Shown: one piece after another, positions 8,628-18,111 of the stretch
Position numbering within the stretch: position 1 is the first letter of the stretch
Layout of the letters: every line of letters begins with the position of its first letter
Source of the DNA: Dyadobacter diqingensis
GTDB taxonomy: Bacteria; Bacteroidota; Bacteroidia; Cytophagales; Spirosomataceae
NCBI RefSeq assembly: GCF_024220585.1
Contig: NZ_JAMXKF010000001.1
Location: 806,001-870,000 of the forward strand
Reading direction: 5' to 3'
DNA: 64,000 nucleotides
Program-made: the position numbers and the translations under genes
Notes under the pieces: generated by a model
Told to the model about the DNA's origin: nothing
What the model saw: only the letters and a program-made list of their open reading frames with translations
Databases searched by the model: none

Positions 8628-9527
8628 ATGAACAAGAAAGTAAATATCGGAATAGTTCAAATGAGCTGTTCTGCTGACGTAGAAGAAAATTTCGAAAAGG
8701 CTAAAAATAAAATCCGTGAAGCGGCTTCCAAAGGTGCGCAGGTAATCTGCCTTCAGGAGCTTTTCAAATCCCTGTATTTTTGTGATGTTGAAGATCATAA
8801 AAACTTTGAGCTCGCGGAAGCCATCCCCGGCCCTTCCACAGACGCGTTGGGAAGTCTGGCCAAAGAACTTGGTGTAGTCATTATTGCTTCGCTGTTTGAA
8901 AAACGTGCGCATGGTCTTTATCATAACACCACGGCCGTATTGGATGCAGACGGAACGTACCTTGGCAAATACCGTAAAATGCATATCCCTGATGATCCGG
9001 GTTATTACGAAAAATTCTATTTCACACCGGGAGACGCCTCAAGCGAAGAATCTGACACAAACGGCTACCGCATTTTCAATACCAAATTTGCGAAGATCGG
9101 CGTGCTTATCTGTTGGGATCAGTGGTATCCGGAAGCTGCGCGTATTACCAGCTTAATGGGAGCCGAAATTCTTTTCTATCCTACGGCCATTGGCTGGGAT
9201 ACCAATGAAACCGATCCGGTGATTAACGACGAACAATACGGTGCCTGGCAAACCATCCAACGCAGTCATGCCGTGGCCAATGGTGTCTACGTGGTTTCGG
9301 TTAACCGTGTAGGCCGTGAAGCTGACCAGCAATTCTGGGGCGGATCCTTTATTGCCAATCCGCATGGAAGGTTGCTGTACCTGGCATCCCATACCGACGA
9401 AACGGTACATGTAGAAGAACTGGATCTGCAAAAACTGGATCATTACCGCACGACCTGGCCGTTTTTCCGGGATAGAAGAGTCGATTCTTACAAACCTATT
9501 TTAAGCCGCTATATCGACGGAAAATAA
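8628..9527 (+). CDS. aguB: N-carbamoylputrescine amidase
   Basis: Carbon-nitrogen hydrolase (nitrilase superfamily) that converts N-carbamoylputrescine to putrescine, CO2 and ammonia, the last step from agmatine. 299 aa. The catalytic triad is visible as E44 (CLQELF), K117 (YRKMHIP) and C162 (ICWDQWYPEAAR). PGYYEKFYFTPGD and ILFYPTAIGWD are subfamily landmarks separating it from other nitrilases. The partner enzyme agmatine deiminase is at 18830-19963, with a SusC/SusD gene cluster in between. A strong terminator follows. Confidence 0.92.
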   Translation: MNKKVNIGIVQMSCSADVEENFEKAKNKIREAASKGAQVICLQELFKSLYFCDVEDHKNFELAEAIPGPSTDALGSLAKELGVVIIASLFEKRAHGLYHNTTAVLDADGTYLGKYRKMHIPDDPGYYEKFYFTPGDASSEESDTNGYRIFNTKFAKIGVLICWDQWYPEAARITSLMGAEILFYPTAIGWDTNETDPVINDEQYGAWQTIQRSHAVANGVYVVSVNRVGREADQQFWGGSFIANPHGRLLYLASHTDETVHVEELDLQKLDHYRTTWPFFRDRRVDSYKPILSRYIDGK

Positions 9528-9557
9528 GTAACTAAAATATAACTATTCCTATATTTA

Positions 9558-9586
9558 AAAAGGATCACATCATGTGATCCTTTTTT
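9558..9586 (+). terminator. rho-independent terminator after aguB
   Basis: Stem GGATCAC / GTGATCC (extendable with AAAA/TTTT on the outside) around ATCAT, followed by six Ts. Confidence 0.9.
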
Positions 9587-9779
9587 CATTTCGACTATTC
9601 ACAAAACTTATTTTTGAAGTTTTAGCAAAAATTTTAACAATAATATTAAAATTTAAAACCTGAAAATTTAATATCTACACAAAATACATACAAAATCATC
9701 TAAATATAAACTTAACAATCAACACAATTACCCGCCACACAACAAGTCTACCAAGCATATAGATTGGATCAAAGTAAGT

Positions 9780-9812
9780 TTATTGTAATTAAATATAGGT
9801 ATATTACAATAA
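9780..9812. repeat. 10-bp inverted repeat in the aguB-susC gap
   Basis: TTATTGTAAT (9780-9789) and its exact complement ATTACAATAA (9803-9812) are separated by 13 bases, about 70 bp upstream of the proposed -33 box. It may be an operator, but AT richness here (9590-9900 is very AT-rich) makes chance inverted repeats likely. Confidence 0.35.
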
Positions 9813-9878
9813 TATTCTCCCACAAAGCCAACAAACCAATTATTATTGCAAAAAACTTCAATTTTTAAATTTATTCTC

Positions 9879-9908
9879 TTGCATTTATCCTCTTTGTCAG
9901 TATATTTG
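9879..9908 (+). promoter_or_regulatory. promoter of the susC leader (TTG-N19-TATATTTG)
   Basis: TTG at 9879-9881, exactly 19 bases, then TATATTTG at 9901-9908: a full match to the Bacteroidota -33/-7 pattern. Initiation near 9915 would give a leader of about 410 nt before the susC ATG. No gene is seen between 9528 and 10325. Confidence 0.6.
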
Positions 9909-10079
9909 AAATGTCATTAAACGAATGACTAAACTTCTTAACTGCCAGATATATTCCAGCCGCACATGAATATATCCGAATGTAAGAGGGGGAACACGAT
10001 TATCTTGAGTTGCCAGGCCGCGCGTCTGTCAAAAAAGAAGTTCTGCCTTTTTACGATATACTATTTACAATTGATTACC

Positions 10080-10278
10080 CGTCAACGTGGACAAACAATT
10101 TTGTCGACTGCTGAACTACCACGTTAGCACTCAGCGACGATCCCACTGTTTGTCCTCGATTAAGAGGGTATTGCTTTCCGGAAAAGCAGTTTTGTAAGCT
10201 TATGGCTGTGCTGTTCTGTCCATGCGAAAGTGTGTGCGGCGCACAGAAACGTGGACACCGCAGCCATAACTTTTTTTT
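10080..10278 (+). ncRNA. structured leader RNA ending in a terminator-like hairpin, upstream of susC
   Basis: The stretch is dense in pairing. AACGTGG (10084-10090) pairs with CCACGTT (10119-10125). GGACAAACA (10089-10097) pairs with TGTTTGTCC (10147-10155). These two stems share bases and exclude each other. A hairpin TGCTTTCC/GGAAAAGCA lies at about 10172-10189. Last comes a long stem, TTATGGCTG (10200-10208) with CAGCCATAA (10261-10269), containing TGTCCA/TGGACA and TGTGC/GCACA, followed by eight Ts (10271-10278). The 10-mer AACGTGGACA occurs twice (10084 and 10248), so strand exchange is possible. It reads as a riboswitch-like attenuator or a separate small RNA. No known riboswitch class was recognised, and the cobalamin box is not evident. 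Confidence 0.5.
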
Positions 10279-10325
10279 ACCCGCTCTGCATTAGTACTCA
10301 CCTAATTAATTTAACCGGATTCCCC

Positions 10326-13300
10326 ATGCGTAAAATTTTACTATTATTCTTATGGGCCTCTCTCTTTTCTACATTGGCGAATGCCCAAACTCGTGAAATA
10401 AGTGGAAAGGTAACTGCGGCCGATGACGGTCTGGGATTAGCGGGAGCTTCTATTATCTACAAGGGCTCTAATACAGGAACAAACGCCGACGCGGACGGTA
10501 AATTTAAATTTACAATTCCTGGCGACGGCGTTTTGGTTATTTCTTACGTTGGTTTTTTAATTAAGGAGGTTCCGATCGGGAATCAATCTGTTTTCGACAT
10601 TAAATTAGATGCGGATACCCGCCAGCTTGCCGAAGTCGTAGTAACAGCTTTTGGTATTGAGCGAGAGAGAAAAGCATTAGGTTATACAGTTCAGGAAGTT
10701 AAAGGTTCAAGTCTTACCGAATCACGCTCCACAAACGTAGCAAACGCACTTTCAGGTAAAATTGCAGGTGTAAGAATCCAGTCAAACGGCGGACCTGGCA
10801 GTGGTTCTACCATCCAGATACGCGGTGCCGGATCAATTTCCGGAAACAACCAACCCCTCATTGTTATTGACGGTGTGCCTATGCAACAGGCCTCCGCAAC
10901 TTCTGCATCAAACCAGTATGGTGGTGGTATGTCAGAAGTAAACCCCGACAACATCAAAGATGTTTCCGTTTTAAAAGGCCCGAATGCAGCAGCCCTCTAT
11001 GGTTCACGTGCAGCAAACGGGGTTATTCTGATCACTACAAAAAATGGTAAAGGCACAAAAGGAATTGGCGTTGAAGTTAATTCAAATGTAACTTTTGAAC
11101 GCCCCTGGATCAAACCAAAATTCCAGAACACCTATGGTGGCGGAAATGGTTACAGAACCTGGTACCACGACGGATGGAGCGGTTCCATCACCGATCCTCT
11201 TGAAATTCAGCAATACCGTGCAGCTTACGGCCCTAATGCACCTCTTTCGGGAACAGAAGGAACGGATGAAAGCTGGGGCGCGCCGATGGACGGCCGTCTG
11301 GTAAGACAATGGTGGACTGGAAATGACGTGGCTCCATTAACCCCGCAGCCAAACAACTGGGACGAATTCTGGAACACCGGCAGCACTGTTTCGAACAGCA
11401 TTGCCGTTGCAGGTGGAAATGATCAGGGTTATTTCCGTTTGGGACTCGGCCATACAAAACAAAGTGGTATCGCTTATTACAACGATTTTCACCGGTATAA
11501 CTTCAAGATCAACTCCGGCTACAACCTGACAAAAAATTTCAGTGTGACACTTTCCGCTGAATACATTAAGTCTGGTGCTGACAACCGCGGTTACACTTCC
11601 GGACAGGAATTCATCTGGTCGCACAGACATGTTTCCTGGAAACAGCTTCGCAACTATGAGCAGTACACTGCCGTACACAACCAGATCCCGGGGGATACAG
11701 ATCCACCAAACTGGCAGCATACATTCTTTACCAACCCTTATTTCTCTCAAAAGAAACTGACCAGTGGAAATGACAAAGACAGGTTGCTTGGAAATATAGC
11801 GCTTAACTACAAAATTCTGCCCTCACTGAGTGTTATGCTTCGCAGCGGAACGGACGTATGGAGTGATACCCGTATCAATGTAACAAACTTTGAAAGAGTG
11901 CGCAACGGTACAAAAACACCAGGCAGATACAACGAGGAAGTTCTTCGCAACCAGGAAACGAACTCAGATATCATGTTTACATTCAACAAGGATGTGGCAA
12001 CAGATTTCTCTCTGAACGTTCAGGCTGGTGCGATCAAGAGAACCAACTATTACAAAAGAAATTACTTCGCCGTTGGAGAACTGGTCGTGGATGGGGTTTA
12101 CAACGCCGCCAACTCCATTCCAAGTTTGAACACGATCGAAAGTACGATCACTAAATCAGAAAATCAGAGCGTTTTCGGTGCAGCGCAAATCGGATGGAGA
12201 AATCAGTTATTTGTAGACGTTACCGCCAGAAACGACTGGTCGAGTACACTTCCTAAAAACAACAATTCTTACTTCTACCCTTCTGTTTCGCTGAGTGCCG
12301 TTCTTACCGATATTTTTGATGTAAAAAGCAATGTTTTGAGTTTCGCCAAAGTTCGTGCGAGTTTGGCACAGGTTGGTAACGATGCGGATCCTTACGCTTT
12401 ACAGCAAACTTTTACAGCAAATGGTTCCTGGAATGGTAGCCTGAGCAAGTTTGCCGAAGCTGTCAAAATCGCTAACTCCGGCCTGAAACCTGAAATCACA
12501 ACAGGTAAAGAATTCGGAGCTGATCTAAGATTCTTCAAAGGCAAAATCGGTCTTGACATGACTTATTACAGTCAGAGTACAAAAGATCAGATCCTTGCGG
12601 TTGAAATTTCAAAGGCAAGCGGATACGACAGCCGTGTGCTTAACGCAGGTGAAATTACCAACAAAGGGGTTGAGATCATGTTAACTGCCAATCCTGTTAA
12701 GTTGTCTAATGGGTTCTCCTGGGACATCGCGGTGAACTTTGCCAAGAACAAAAACAAAGTGGTTGCACTGGCGGAAGGACTTACAACTTACACACTTGCA
12801 ACACAACGCGGTATGACTTCCGAAGCCAGAATTGGCGAAGCATATGGTACCTATTACGGTAAAGGATGGCTGCGTTCACCAGACGGACAAGTAATCTACG
12901 CCAACGGTTTGCCACAAGTAGCACCGGGCACAATCAAACTTGGTAACATCCAGCCGGACTGGACAGGAGGTATTTCCAACACATTTACGTACAAAGGCAT
13001 AACCGTTTCAGCTTTGGTTGATGTGCGTATGGGTGGTGATATCTTCGATGAAGGAACCGGAACAGGTCGCTGGACAGGTCAGTATGAAGAAACAGCCATT
13101 GGACGTGAAGAAGGGGTTATCGGTGACGGCGTTAAACAAATGCCGGATGGAAGTTTCGCTAAAAACGACATCATCATTCCTGCAAAAGAGTTTTACGCTT
13201 ACAACAACCCGCGTAACTATCACGAAGCAGCCATTTTTGATGCAAGTTATGTCAAGCTGCGTGAATTGACGCTGGGATACAGCCTGCCATCTTATCTGTT

Positions 13301-13484
13301 GAAGAAAACATTCTTCCAGACTGCCAAACTTTCGCTGGTTGGCCGTAACGTTTGGATGATCTTCAAAAACACACCACACGTGGATCCGGAGTTTGATTCG
13401 AAAGGTGGAAATGCACAAGGATTTGGCTACGGTCAGCTTCCAAGTTCAAGAAGTATGGGTGTTAACCTGAGCTTTTCATTCTAA
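10326..13484 (+). CDS. SusC/RagA family TonB-linked outer membrane protein
   Basis: TonB-dependent outer membrane transporter that, with its SusD partner, imports an unknown nutrient. 1052 aa from the ATG at 10326, chosen because it starts a clean signal peptide (MRKILLLFLWASLFSTLANA); the longer reading from 10230 would run through the upstream hairpin. Domains are a carboxypeptidase-regulatory-like domain (about 22-105), then the plug with VVVTAFGIERE, IRGAGSISGNNQPLIVIDGVPM and LKGPNAAALYGSRAANGVI, then a beta-barrel ending in the aromatic SMGVNLSFSF. The lack of any glycosidase in the operon and the presence of an aminotransferase suggest a non-polysaccharide substrate (inference). Confidence 0.93.
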   Translation: MRKILLLFLWASLFSTLANAQTREISGKVTAADDGLGLAGASIIYKGSNTGTNADADGKFKFTIPGDGVLVISYVGFLIKEVPIGNQSVFDIKLDADTRQLAEVVVTAFGIERERKALGYTVQEVKGSSLTESRSTNVANALSGKIAGVRIQSNGGPGSGSTIQIRGAGSISGNNQPLIVIDGVPMQQASATSASNQYGGGMSEVNPDNIKDVSVLKGPNAAALYGSRAANGVILITTKNGKGTKGIGVEVNSNVTFERPWIKPKFQNTYGGGNGYRTWYHDGWSGSITDPLEIQQYRAAYGPNAPLSGTEGTDESWGAPMDGRLVRQWWTGNDVAPLTPQPNNWDEFWNTGSTVSNSIAVAGGNDQGYFRLGLGHTKQSGIAYYNDFHRYNFKINSGYNLTKNFSVTLSAEYIKSGADNRGYTSGQEFIWSHRHVSWKQLRNYEQYTAVHNQIPGDTDPPNWQHTFFTNPYFSQKKLTSGNDKDRLLGNIALNYKILPSLSVMLRSGTDVWSDTRINVTNFERVRNGTKTPGRYNEEVLRNQETNSDIMFTFNKDVATDFSLNVQAGAIKRTNYYKRNYFAVGELVVDGVYNAANSIPSLNTIESTITKSENQSVFGAAQIGWRNQLFVDVTARNDWSSTLPKNNNSYFYPSVSLSAVLTDIFDVKSNVLSFAKVRASLAQVGNDADPYALQQTFTANGSWNGSLSKFAEAVKIANSGLKPEITTGKEFGADLRFFKGKIGLDMTYYSQSTKDQILAVEISKASGYDSRVLNAGEITNKGVEIMLTANPVKLSNGFSWDIAVNFAKNKNKVVALAEGLTTYTLATQRGMTSEARIGEAYGTYYGKGWLRSPDGQVIYANGLPQVAPGTIKLGNIQPDWTGGISNTFTYKGITVSALVDVRMGGDIFDEGTGTGRWTGQYEETAIGREEGVIGDGVKQMPDGSFAKNDIIIPAKEFYAYNNPRNYHEAAIFDASYVKLRELTLGYSLPSYLLKKTFFQTAKLSLVGRNVWMIFKNTPHVDPEFDSKGGNAQGFGYGQLPSSRSMGVNLSFSF

Positions 13485-13522
13485 TTATCCTGTTGATCGG
13501 GACCTTCTAATTGACTTTCATT

Positions 13523-14995
13523 ATGAGAAAAATAACATACAAGCCACTGGTTCTTGCCCTGACAGCCGTATTGTTCTCAATGAACAGCTGTACCAAGGAT
13601 TTTGAAGAAATAAACGCCAACCCAAACAGCCCGACACTGGTTAAAGCCCAGTATTTGCTTACCACCGGTCTGGAATCTTCAATCGACCGCTACTGGGGAC
13701 ACAGAGATCGCTTCGAACGCATTAACATTGACGCGGCAGAACTTTACATGCAGCACCTGACACGTAATATTTATTCCAACGAAGGTGATGACTACACGGT
13801 TTCTGTTGCCGTAACGAACAATAACTGGAAAGGCTTTTACAACGACGCGCAGGTTAATTTCCAGAGAATTATCACCATGTCGATGCCCGACGGCACGACA
13901 CCGAACGCCAATTATGCAGGTGTTGCGATGGTTATGAGAACATGGGTTTTCTCTTTGCTGACGGATATGTACGGCCCTATTCCTTATTCAGAGGCTATCC
14001 AGGGAACGGCTGCTACGCCGATTTATACGCCAAAATATGATTCTCAGGAAGCCATTTACACGGCCATGCTTGCGGATCTGAAAACAGCCAACAGTATGCT
14101 GACTGTTGGGGGGCCGGTGGTTGCAGGAGACATCGTTTACAATGGTGACATTTTGAAATGGAAAAAGTTTGCCAACTCGCTTCGTTTGCGCCTGGCCAAT
14201 CGTCAGGCAAAGAAAAAACCGGCTGAATCGAAAGCCGTTTTCGCAGAGATTCTTGGAGACGCCAAAACTTATCCAATTTTCACGACCAATGCAGACAACG
14301 CCCAATTAAACTGTTCGGCCGTTTTGCCAAGCAATAACGAGTGGAACCAGATCATTATCCAGGGCGGACGTACTGACTGGAATTTGAGCAAAACACTGGT
14401 GGATCAGATGAACGCAATGGGTGATACCAGAATTACGGTCTATGGCAATCCAAACAAGGCAGGCGTATACCAGGGTCATCCAAATGGTTTACCTGATGCC
14501 ATAGCAACAACCTTTTTATCGACGAGCTCTACCATCGGAAGTTATTTCACCAAAGCGACGGCACCGGAAGTGATTATGACATTGGCTGAACTGAACTTCA
14601 TATTGGCCGAAGCTGCCATTGACGGCGATATTACCGGAGATGCGGATGCCTATTTCAAAGCGGCGGTCAATGCGTCTTTCACACAGTATGCCCTGACTCC
14701 TAGTGCTGATTTCCTTGCAAAACTTGGCACCGCGACAAAAGCGAAGATCATGGAGCAAAAATGGGTTGCATTATTCGGCCAGGGTATTGAAGCATGGACC
14801 GAATGGCGCCGTACCGGATTACCGGTATTCCCTGCCCCGGACCCAAGAGCAGTATTAAACAATGACGGTATTTTACCTACACGTTTCACCTACTCGACCA
14901 ATGAATATTCCCTCAACAAAACCAGTGTTGAAGCCGGCGTAACATTGCTTGGAGGCAAGGATGACATGAAAACCAAGCTGTGGTGGGTTGAGTAA
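13523..14995 (+). CDS. SusD/RagB-like nutrient-binding outer membrane lipoprotein
   Basis: Surface lipoprotein that caps the SusC-type barrel and binds substrate. 490 aa from ATG 13523; the earlier TTG at 13511 adds four residues before the signal and was not used. The lipoprotein signal ends in FSMNSC with Cys23. The mature start CTKDFEEINANPNSPT and the segments DMYGPIPYSEA, FANSLRLRLANRQAKK, LAELNFILAEAA and WVALFGQGIEAWTEWRRTG are typical of the SusD-like (RagB) group with TPR-type helices. It begins 38 bp after susC, so the two are co-transcribed. Confidence 0.92.
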   Translation: MRKITYKPLVLALTAVLFSMNSCTKDFEEINANPNSPTLVKAQYLLTTGLESSIDRYWGHRDRFERINIDAAELYMQHLTRNIYSNEGDDYTVSVAVTNNNWKGFYNDAQVNFQRIITMSMPDGTTPNANYAGVAMVMRTWVFSLLTDMYGPIPYSEAIQGTAATPIYTPKYDSQEAIYTAMLADLKTANSMLTVGGPVVAGDIVYNGDILKWKKFANSLRLRLANRQAKKKPAESKAVFAEILGDAKTYPIFTTNADNAQLNCSAVLPSNNEWNQIIIQGGRTDWNLSKTLVDQMNAMGDTRITVYGNPNKAGVYQGHPNGLPDAIATTFLSTSSTIGSYFTKATAPEVIMTLAELNFILAEAAIDGDITGDADAYFKAAVNASFTQYALTPSADFLAKLGTATKAKIMEQKWVALFGQGIEAWTEWRRTGLPVFPAPDPRAVLNNDGILPTRFTYSTNEYSLNKTSVEAGVTLLGGKDDMKTKLWWVE

Positions 14996-15038
14996 AAAGG
15001 TCAGATTTACTAAGTTTTTAGGCTAAAAAATACTGAAA

Positions 15039-15614
15039 ATGAAATCATTAGAAAAACATATCAAAATTTTCGCTATCTTAATGCTTGCCGGAACAATGAT
15101 TTCGGCCTGCAAAGAAGAAGATCCATGGGTTGACGCTACCGTCTCCCCCGTGCTTGTTGATATTGTGGGAGCTCCTTTCGGTTATCCGATCGAAAAAACA
15201 CCTACTGTCACCTACGATAGCTCTGCGGCAGAGTTAACATTTTCTGCCCGAGTGTTAGAATTAGATAAAAGCGGAATACTCGATAAATCAAAAGGTATTG
15301 ACTCCATTCCTGCTCCCAATGTTCAGATCACGATCAATTACGAAATCAATAAAACGGTAAAAAAAGACACCGTAAAATTTGGTTCAAAAACTTTCATATT
15401 CAGCGCTGATGCTTTAAAAGCAGCAGGAAAACTTGGTGATAACCTATCGTCCAACGCAAACGGACTGGTTACTTTCAAGACTTCCTACAAGGCGCTTGGC
15501 TTTGAAGGGAACCGTATCCAACGCAAAGGCGACCTGATTAAGTTGACCTGGTCGGGCACCTACAAAGGAACTGCATTTACCCGTTTCTCACAGGCAAGTG
15601 TGTCTGCGAAATAA
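15039..15614 (+). CDS. lipoprotein of the SusC/SusD operon, function unknown
   Basis: 191 aa with a lipoprotein signal (MISAC, Cys24), so it is probably anchored in the outer membrane. The mature part (about 30-190) is rich in short beta-type segments, with alternating TVTYDSSAAELTFSARVLELD and VQITINYEINKTVKKDTVKFG, suggesting an Ig-like or similar sandwich fold. The family was not recognised. It starts 43 bp after the SusD-like gene and precedes the aminotransferase by 60 bp. Proteins in this operon position often bind substrate at the cell surface, but that role is inference here. Confidence 0.75.
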   Translation: MKSLEKHIKIFAILMLAGTMISACKEEDPWVDATVSPVLVDIVGAPFGYPIEKTPTVTYDSSAAELTFSARVLELDKSGILDKSKGIDSIPAPNVQITINYEINKTVKKDTVKFGSKTFIFSADALKAAGKLGDNLSSNANGLVTFKTSYKALGFEGNRIQRKGDLIKLTWSGTYKGTAFTRFSQASVSAK

Positions 15615-15674
15615 TACCGAGCATTTACAAAATACCTTCTTGTCTATTCCCATTACTAAACTTTAATAATAAAA

Positions 15675-16859
15675 ATGACTCAAAAAATCGACCGTCGCAA
15701 CTTGTTAAAATCAGGCTTAATGGCTATTGGTGGTATGACGCTTGCTCCTCACTTGAGCATGGGAGCATTTGCGAATACTGACTTATCACTTGACCCTGAA
15801 AACCGCATTTATCGTAGCCCGATGGTACGGGAGCATTTCCTGGACAAAAAGCCGGATCTTTCTAAAATGATTCGTATCGGTGCTAACGAAAACCCATACG
15901 GACCGCCAAAAAGTGCGCAGAAAGCTGTGTGTGATTCAGTAATTGGCGGGAACCGCTACGCGTGGAAAGAAATGAATGATCTTGTTGAGAAGATCGCTAA
16001 AAAAGAAGGTGTATCGAAGGATTTCATCATGATGGGCCCGGGTTCTTCTGATCTTTTGGAAAAAGTTGCTCTGGTTCTTTTCATGAAGGGTGGAAATATC
16101 GTTTCCGCTGATCCATGTTATATGTCACTTGTTCAGGTCGCAAAATCTGTTGGTGCAACATGGAAAGCCGTTCCTGTAACAGAAAACCATTCCCACGATT
16201 TGAAAGCGATGGAAGCTGCTGTTGATAAAGACACAAAGCTTGTTTACATATGTAACCCTAATAATCCAACAGGTGCTATCACAACAGGCAAGGATCTGTT
16301 AGACTTCTGTTCACGCGTTTCTGAGAAAGTACCTATTTTCGTTGACGAAGCTTATATCGAACTGGCTGTTGGTGCTGATACTGAAAGCATGGTTGGATTG
16401 CTTCAGAAAAACAAAAATGTAATCGTCGCACGTACGTTCTCAAAAATTATGGGAATGGCCGGTATCCGTGTTGGTTACATCGCTGCGCAGCCTGCTTTCA
16501 TCAAGCAGATCGAAAAAATCACACGCGGCGGTATGGGTATTTCCTACACTTCCATCGCGGCTGCTTCTGCTGCCATGGACGATAGCGAATTCCAGGTTAT
16601 GACCCGTAAACTGAACCACGAAGCGAAAACCTATCTGCTTGCTAATCTTGACAAAATGGGATACAAATACATTCCGTCTTACACCAACTTTGTAATTTTC
16701 CCGATTAACATGCCGGGTAAGGATATGCTTGCAAAACTGGCTGCAAAGAACATCTCTGTACGTGCGTTTGATATTCAGAACAAGCCATGGTGCCGTGTTA
16801 GTATTGGCACAATGGATGAAATGAAATCTTTCGTGAGCGCGCTTGGAACGATAAGCTAA
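15675..16859 (+). CDS. Tat-exported PLP-dependent aminotransferase (HisC-like, fold type I)
   Basis: Class I/II aminotransferase related to histidinol-phosphate aminotransferases. 394 aa. It begins with a twin-arginine signal (DRRNLLKSG, Arg7-Arg8, then a hydrophobic stretch ending about Ala34), so the enzyme should be periplasmic and exported folded with its cofactor. Catalytic features are NENPYGPP (71-78), CNPNNPTG (193-200), VDEAYIEL (Asp224, Tyr227), SKIMGMAGIRVGY with Schiff-base Lys257, and a C-terminal substrate arginine in CRVSIGT. The last gene of the SusC/SusD operon by spacing, with a terminator after it. It is not in a his operon, so a histidine biosynthesis role is unlikely. Confidence 0.85.
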   Translation: MTQKIDRRNLLKSGLMAIGGMTLAPHLSMGAFANTDLSLDPENRIYRSPMVREHFLDKKPDLSKMIRIGANENPYGPPKSAQKAVCDSVIGGNRYAWKEMNDLVEKIAKKEGVSKDFIMMGPGSSDLLEKVALVLFMKGGNIVSADPCYMSLVQVAKSVGATWKAVPVTENHSHDLKAMEAAVDKDTKLVYICNPNNPTGAITTGKDLLDFCSRVSEKVPIFVDEAYIELAVGADTESMVGLLQKNKNVIVARTFSKIMGMAGIRVGYIAAQPAFIKQIEKITRGGMGISYTSIAAASAAMDDSEFQVMTRKLNHEAKTYLLANLDKMGYKYIPSYTNFVIFPINMPGKDMLAKLAAKNISVRAFDIQNKPWCRVSIGTMDEMKSFVSALGTIS

Positions 16860-16879
16860 TTCACCATAATCTGAAAGAT

Positions 16880-16945
16880 GGCTGGTTTTCCGGGGCGTAT
16901 ATCCAATCCGGATATCATCCCCGCAAAACCAGCCTATCCTTTTTA
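16880..16945 (+). terminator. terminator of the SusC/SusD/aminotransferase operon
   Basis: Long hairpin: GGCTGGTTTT and CGGGG pair with CCCCG and AAAACCAGCC, with an inner ATATCC/GGATAT stem, followed by TATCCTTTTT. Confidence 0.8.
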
Positions 16946-17002
16946 CTTCATTTATTACACTGGATTTTTTATCCGGTATTCAGTCAATAAAAAGCTTTAA
17001 TT

Positions 17003-18097
17003 ATGAGTGATGCCTTACAAAAAACCATTACTTTACTTTTACTGATTGCTTTGGGGTTACTTCTCCGCGGGAAGTTTAAAAGTAAGGAGCAAACCAACGG
17101 TATTAAGGAAATCATCCTTTCTGTTGCTTTGCCATCGACAATCTTCATTTCGCTGATGAAGATTGAAATGGACTCATCAATGCTCATTATTCCACTTGTG
17201 ACTTTGGTGTTTAATTTTCTGATGTTTTTTTCCGCACCGCTTGCCTTTGCACTTTTTGGAATCGAAAAAAACAGTCCGACGGGAAGAACATTGATGATGC
17301 TTATTCCTTCATTAGCGCCAGGTCTTTCCTGTTTCCCTTTTATTGCTGAATTCCTGGGTGAAAAAAGTCTGGCCATTGCTGCATTGGCCGATGTTGGAAA
17401 CAAATTTTTCGTCCTGATTTCGCTTTACATCCTGGCGATGAACATGTTCCTGAAAAACAGCCACGACAAGGAAACAAAACTGGGCGGGAAACTTAAAAGC
17501 CTGTTTGCCAATATGCTTCAGGAACCTATTAACGTGCTTATCATCCTTGCGATCGTATTATTAAGCCTGGGAATAAATTACGCAACACTACCCTTTGTAA
17601 TCACTGAAATTTTTGACAAAACAAGTGCCATGATGACGCCGCTCGTTCTTATGTTTATCGGCCTGGCCGTGCAACTAAAGGAAGGAAAGAAGCGTATCGT
17701 AGCTAGTATACTGTTGTTCAGAGCTGGTAGCACAATGCTGATCAGCTCCGGGATGATTTACGTTTTGAATATCACCGATCAGTCTTTGATCCTGCTTGCA
17801 GTGGTAATACCGTTGAGTGCGGCGAGCTTCTGGCCTCTGGCGCACATTTCGGCCTTTAATCTGCGTGAAGATGCCATGGGACTGACAAAAGAAAAGAGAA
17901 CTTTTGATATGGAACTGGCTGTATTGCTTCTAGCATTCTCGCTGCCATTTTCTACAATTCTTATTCTTGGCATTTTGACAACCGGTGCGTATTTCACACA
18001 TTTATCGACACTGATCATTGCCGGTGTCGTTCTTATTGCGCTGGGCGGACTGCCCAATCTTTTTAGTAAAGTATTTGTAAGAGTTTCAAAAGCCTGA
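17003..18097 (+). CDS. AEC (auxin efflux carrier)-type permease
   Basis: Polytopic inner membrane protein, 364 aa, with about ten hydrophobic segments in two halves split by a polar loop near 155-165 (KNSHDKETKLGGKLK). The first half has the AEC-like pattern of a basic loop followed by EIILSVALPSTIFISLMKI. The second half repeats the five-segment pattern (AIVLLSLGINYATLP, TAMMTPLVLMFIGLAV-like). Members of this family export or import small organic anions and amino acid-like compounds. Its position after the SusC/SusD operon, and 14 bp before the Hint gene, suggests a linked role with an unknown substrate. Family assignment is by pattern and moderately sure. Confidence 0.65.
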   Translation: MSDALQKTITLLLLIALGLLLRGKFKSKEQTNGIKEIILSVALPSTIFISLMKIEMDSSMLIIPLVTLVFNFLMFFSAPLAFALFGIEKNSPTGRTLMMLIPSLAPGLSCFPFIAEFLGEKSLAIAALADVGNKFFVLISLYILAMNMFLKNSHDKETKLGGKLKSLFANMLQEPINVLIILAIVLLSLGINYATLPFVITEIFDKTSAMMTPLVLMFIGLAVQLKEGKKRIVASILLFRAGSTMLISSGMIYVLNITDQSLILLAVVIPLSAASFWPLAHISAFNLREDAMGLTKEKRTFDMELAVLLLAFSLPFSTILILGILTTGAYFTHLSTLIIAGVVLIALGGLPNLFSKVFVRVSKA

Positions 18098-18111
18098 CCT
18101 GACGATCTGAT

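Noticed and set aside
10000..10278. Cobalamin riboswitch before susC
   Set aside because: The conserved B12 box and GCCACTG core were not found, despite some similar short strings.
10230..10325. N-terminal extension of SusC from 10230
   Set aside because: It would read through the terminator-like hairpin; the ATG at 10326 opens a clean signal peptide.
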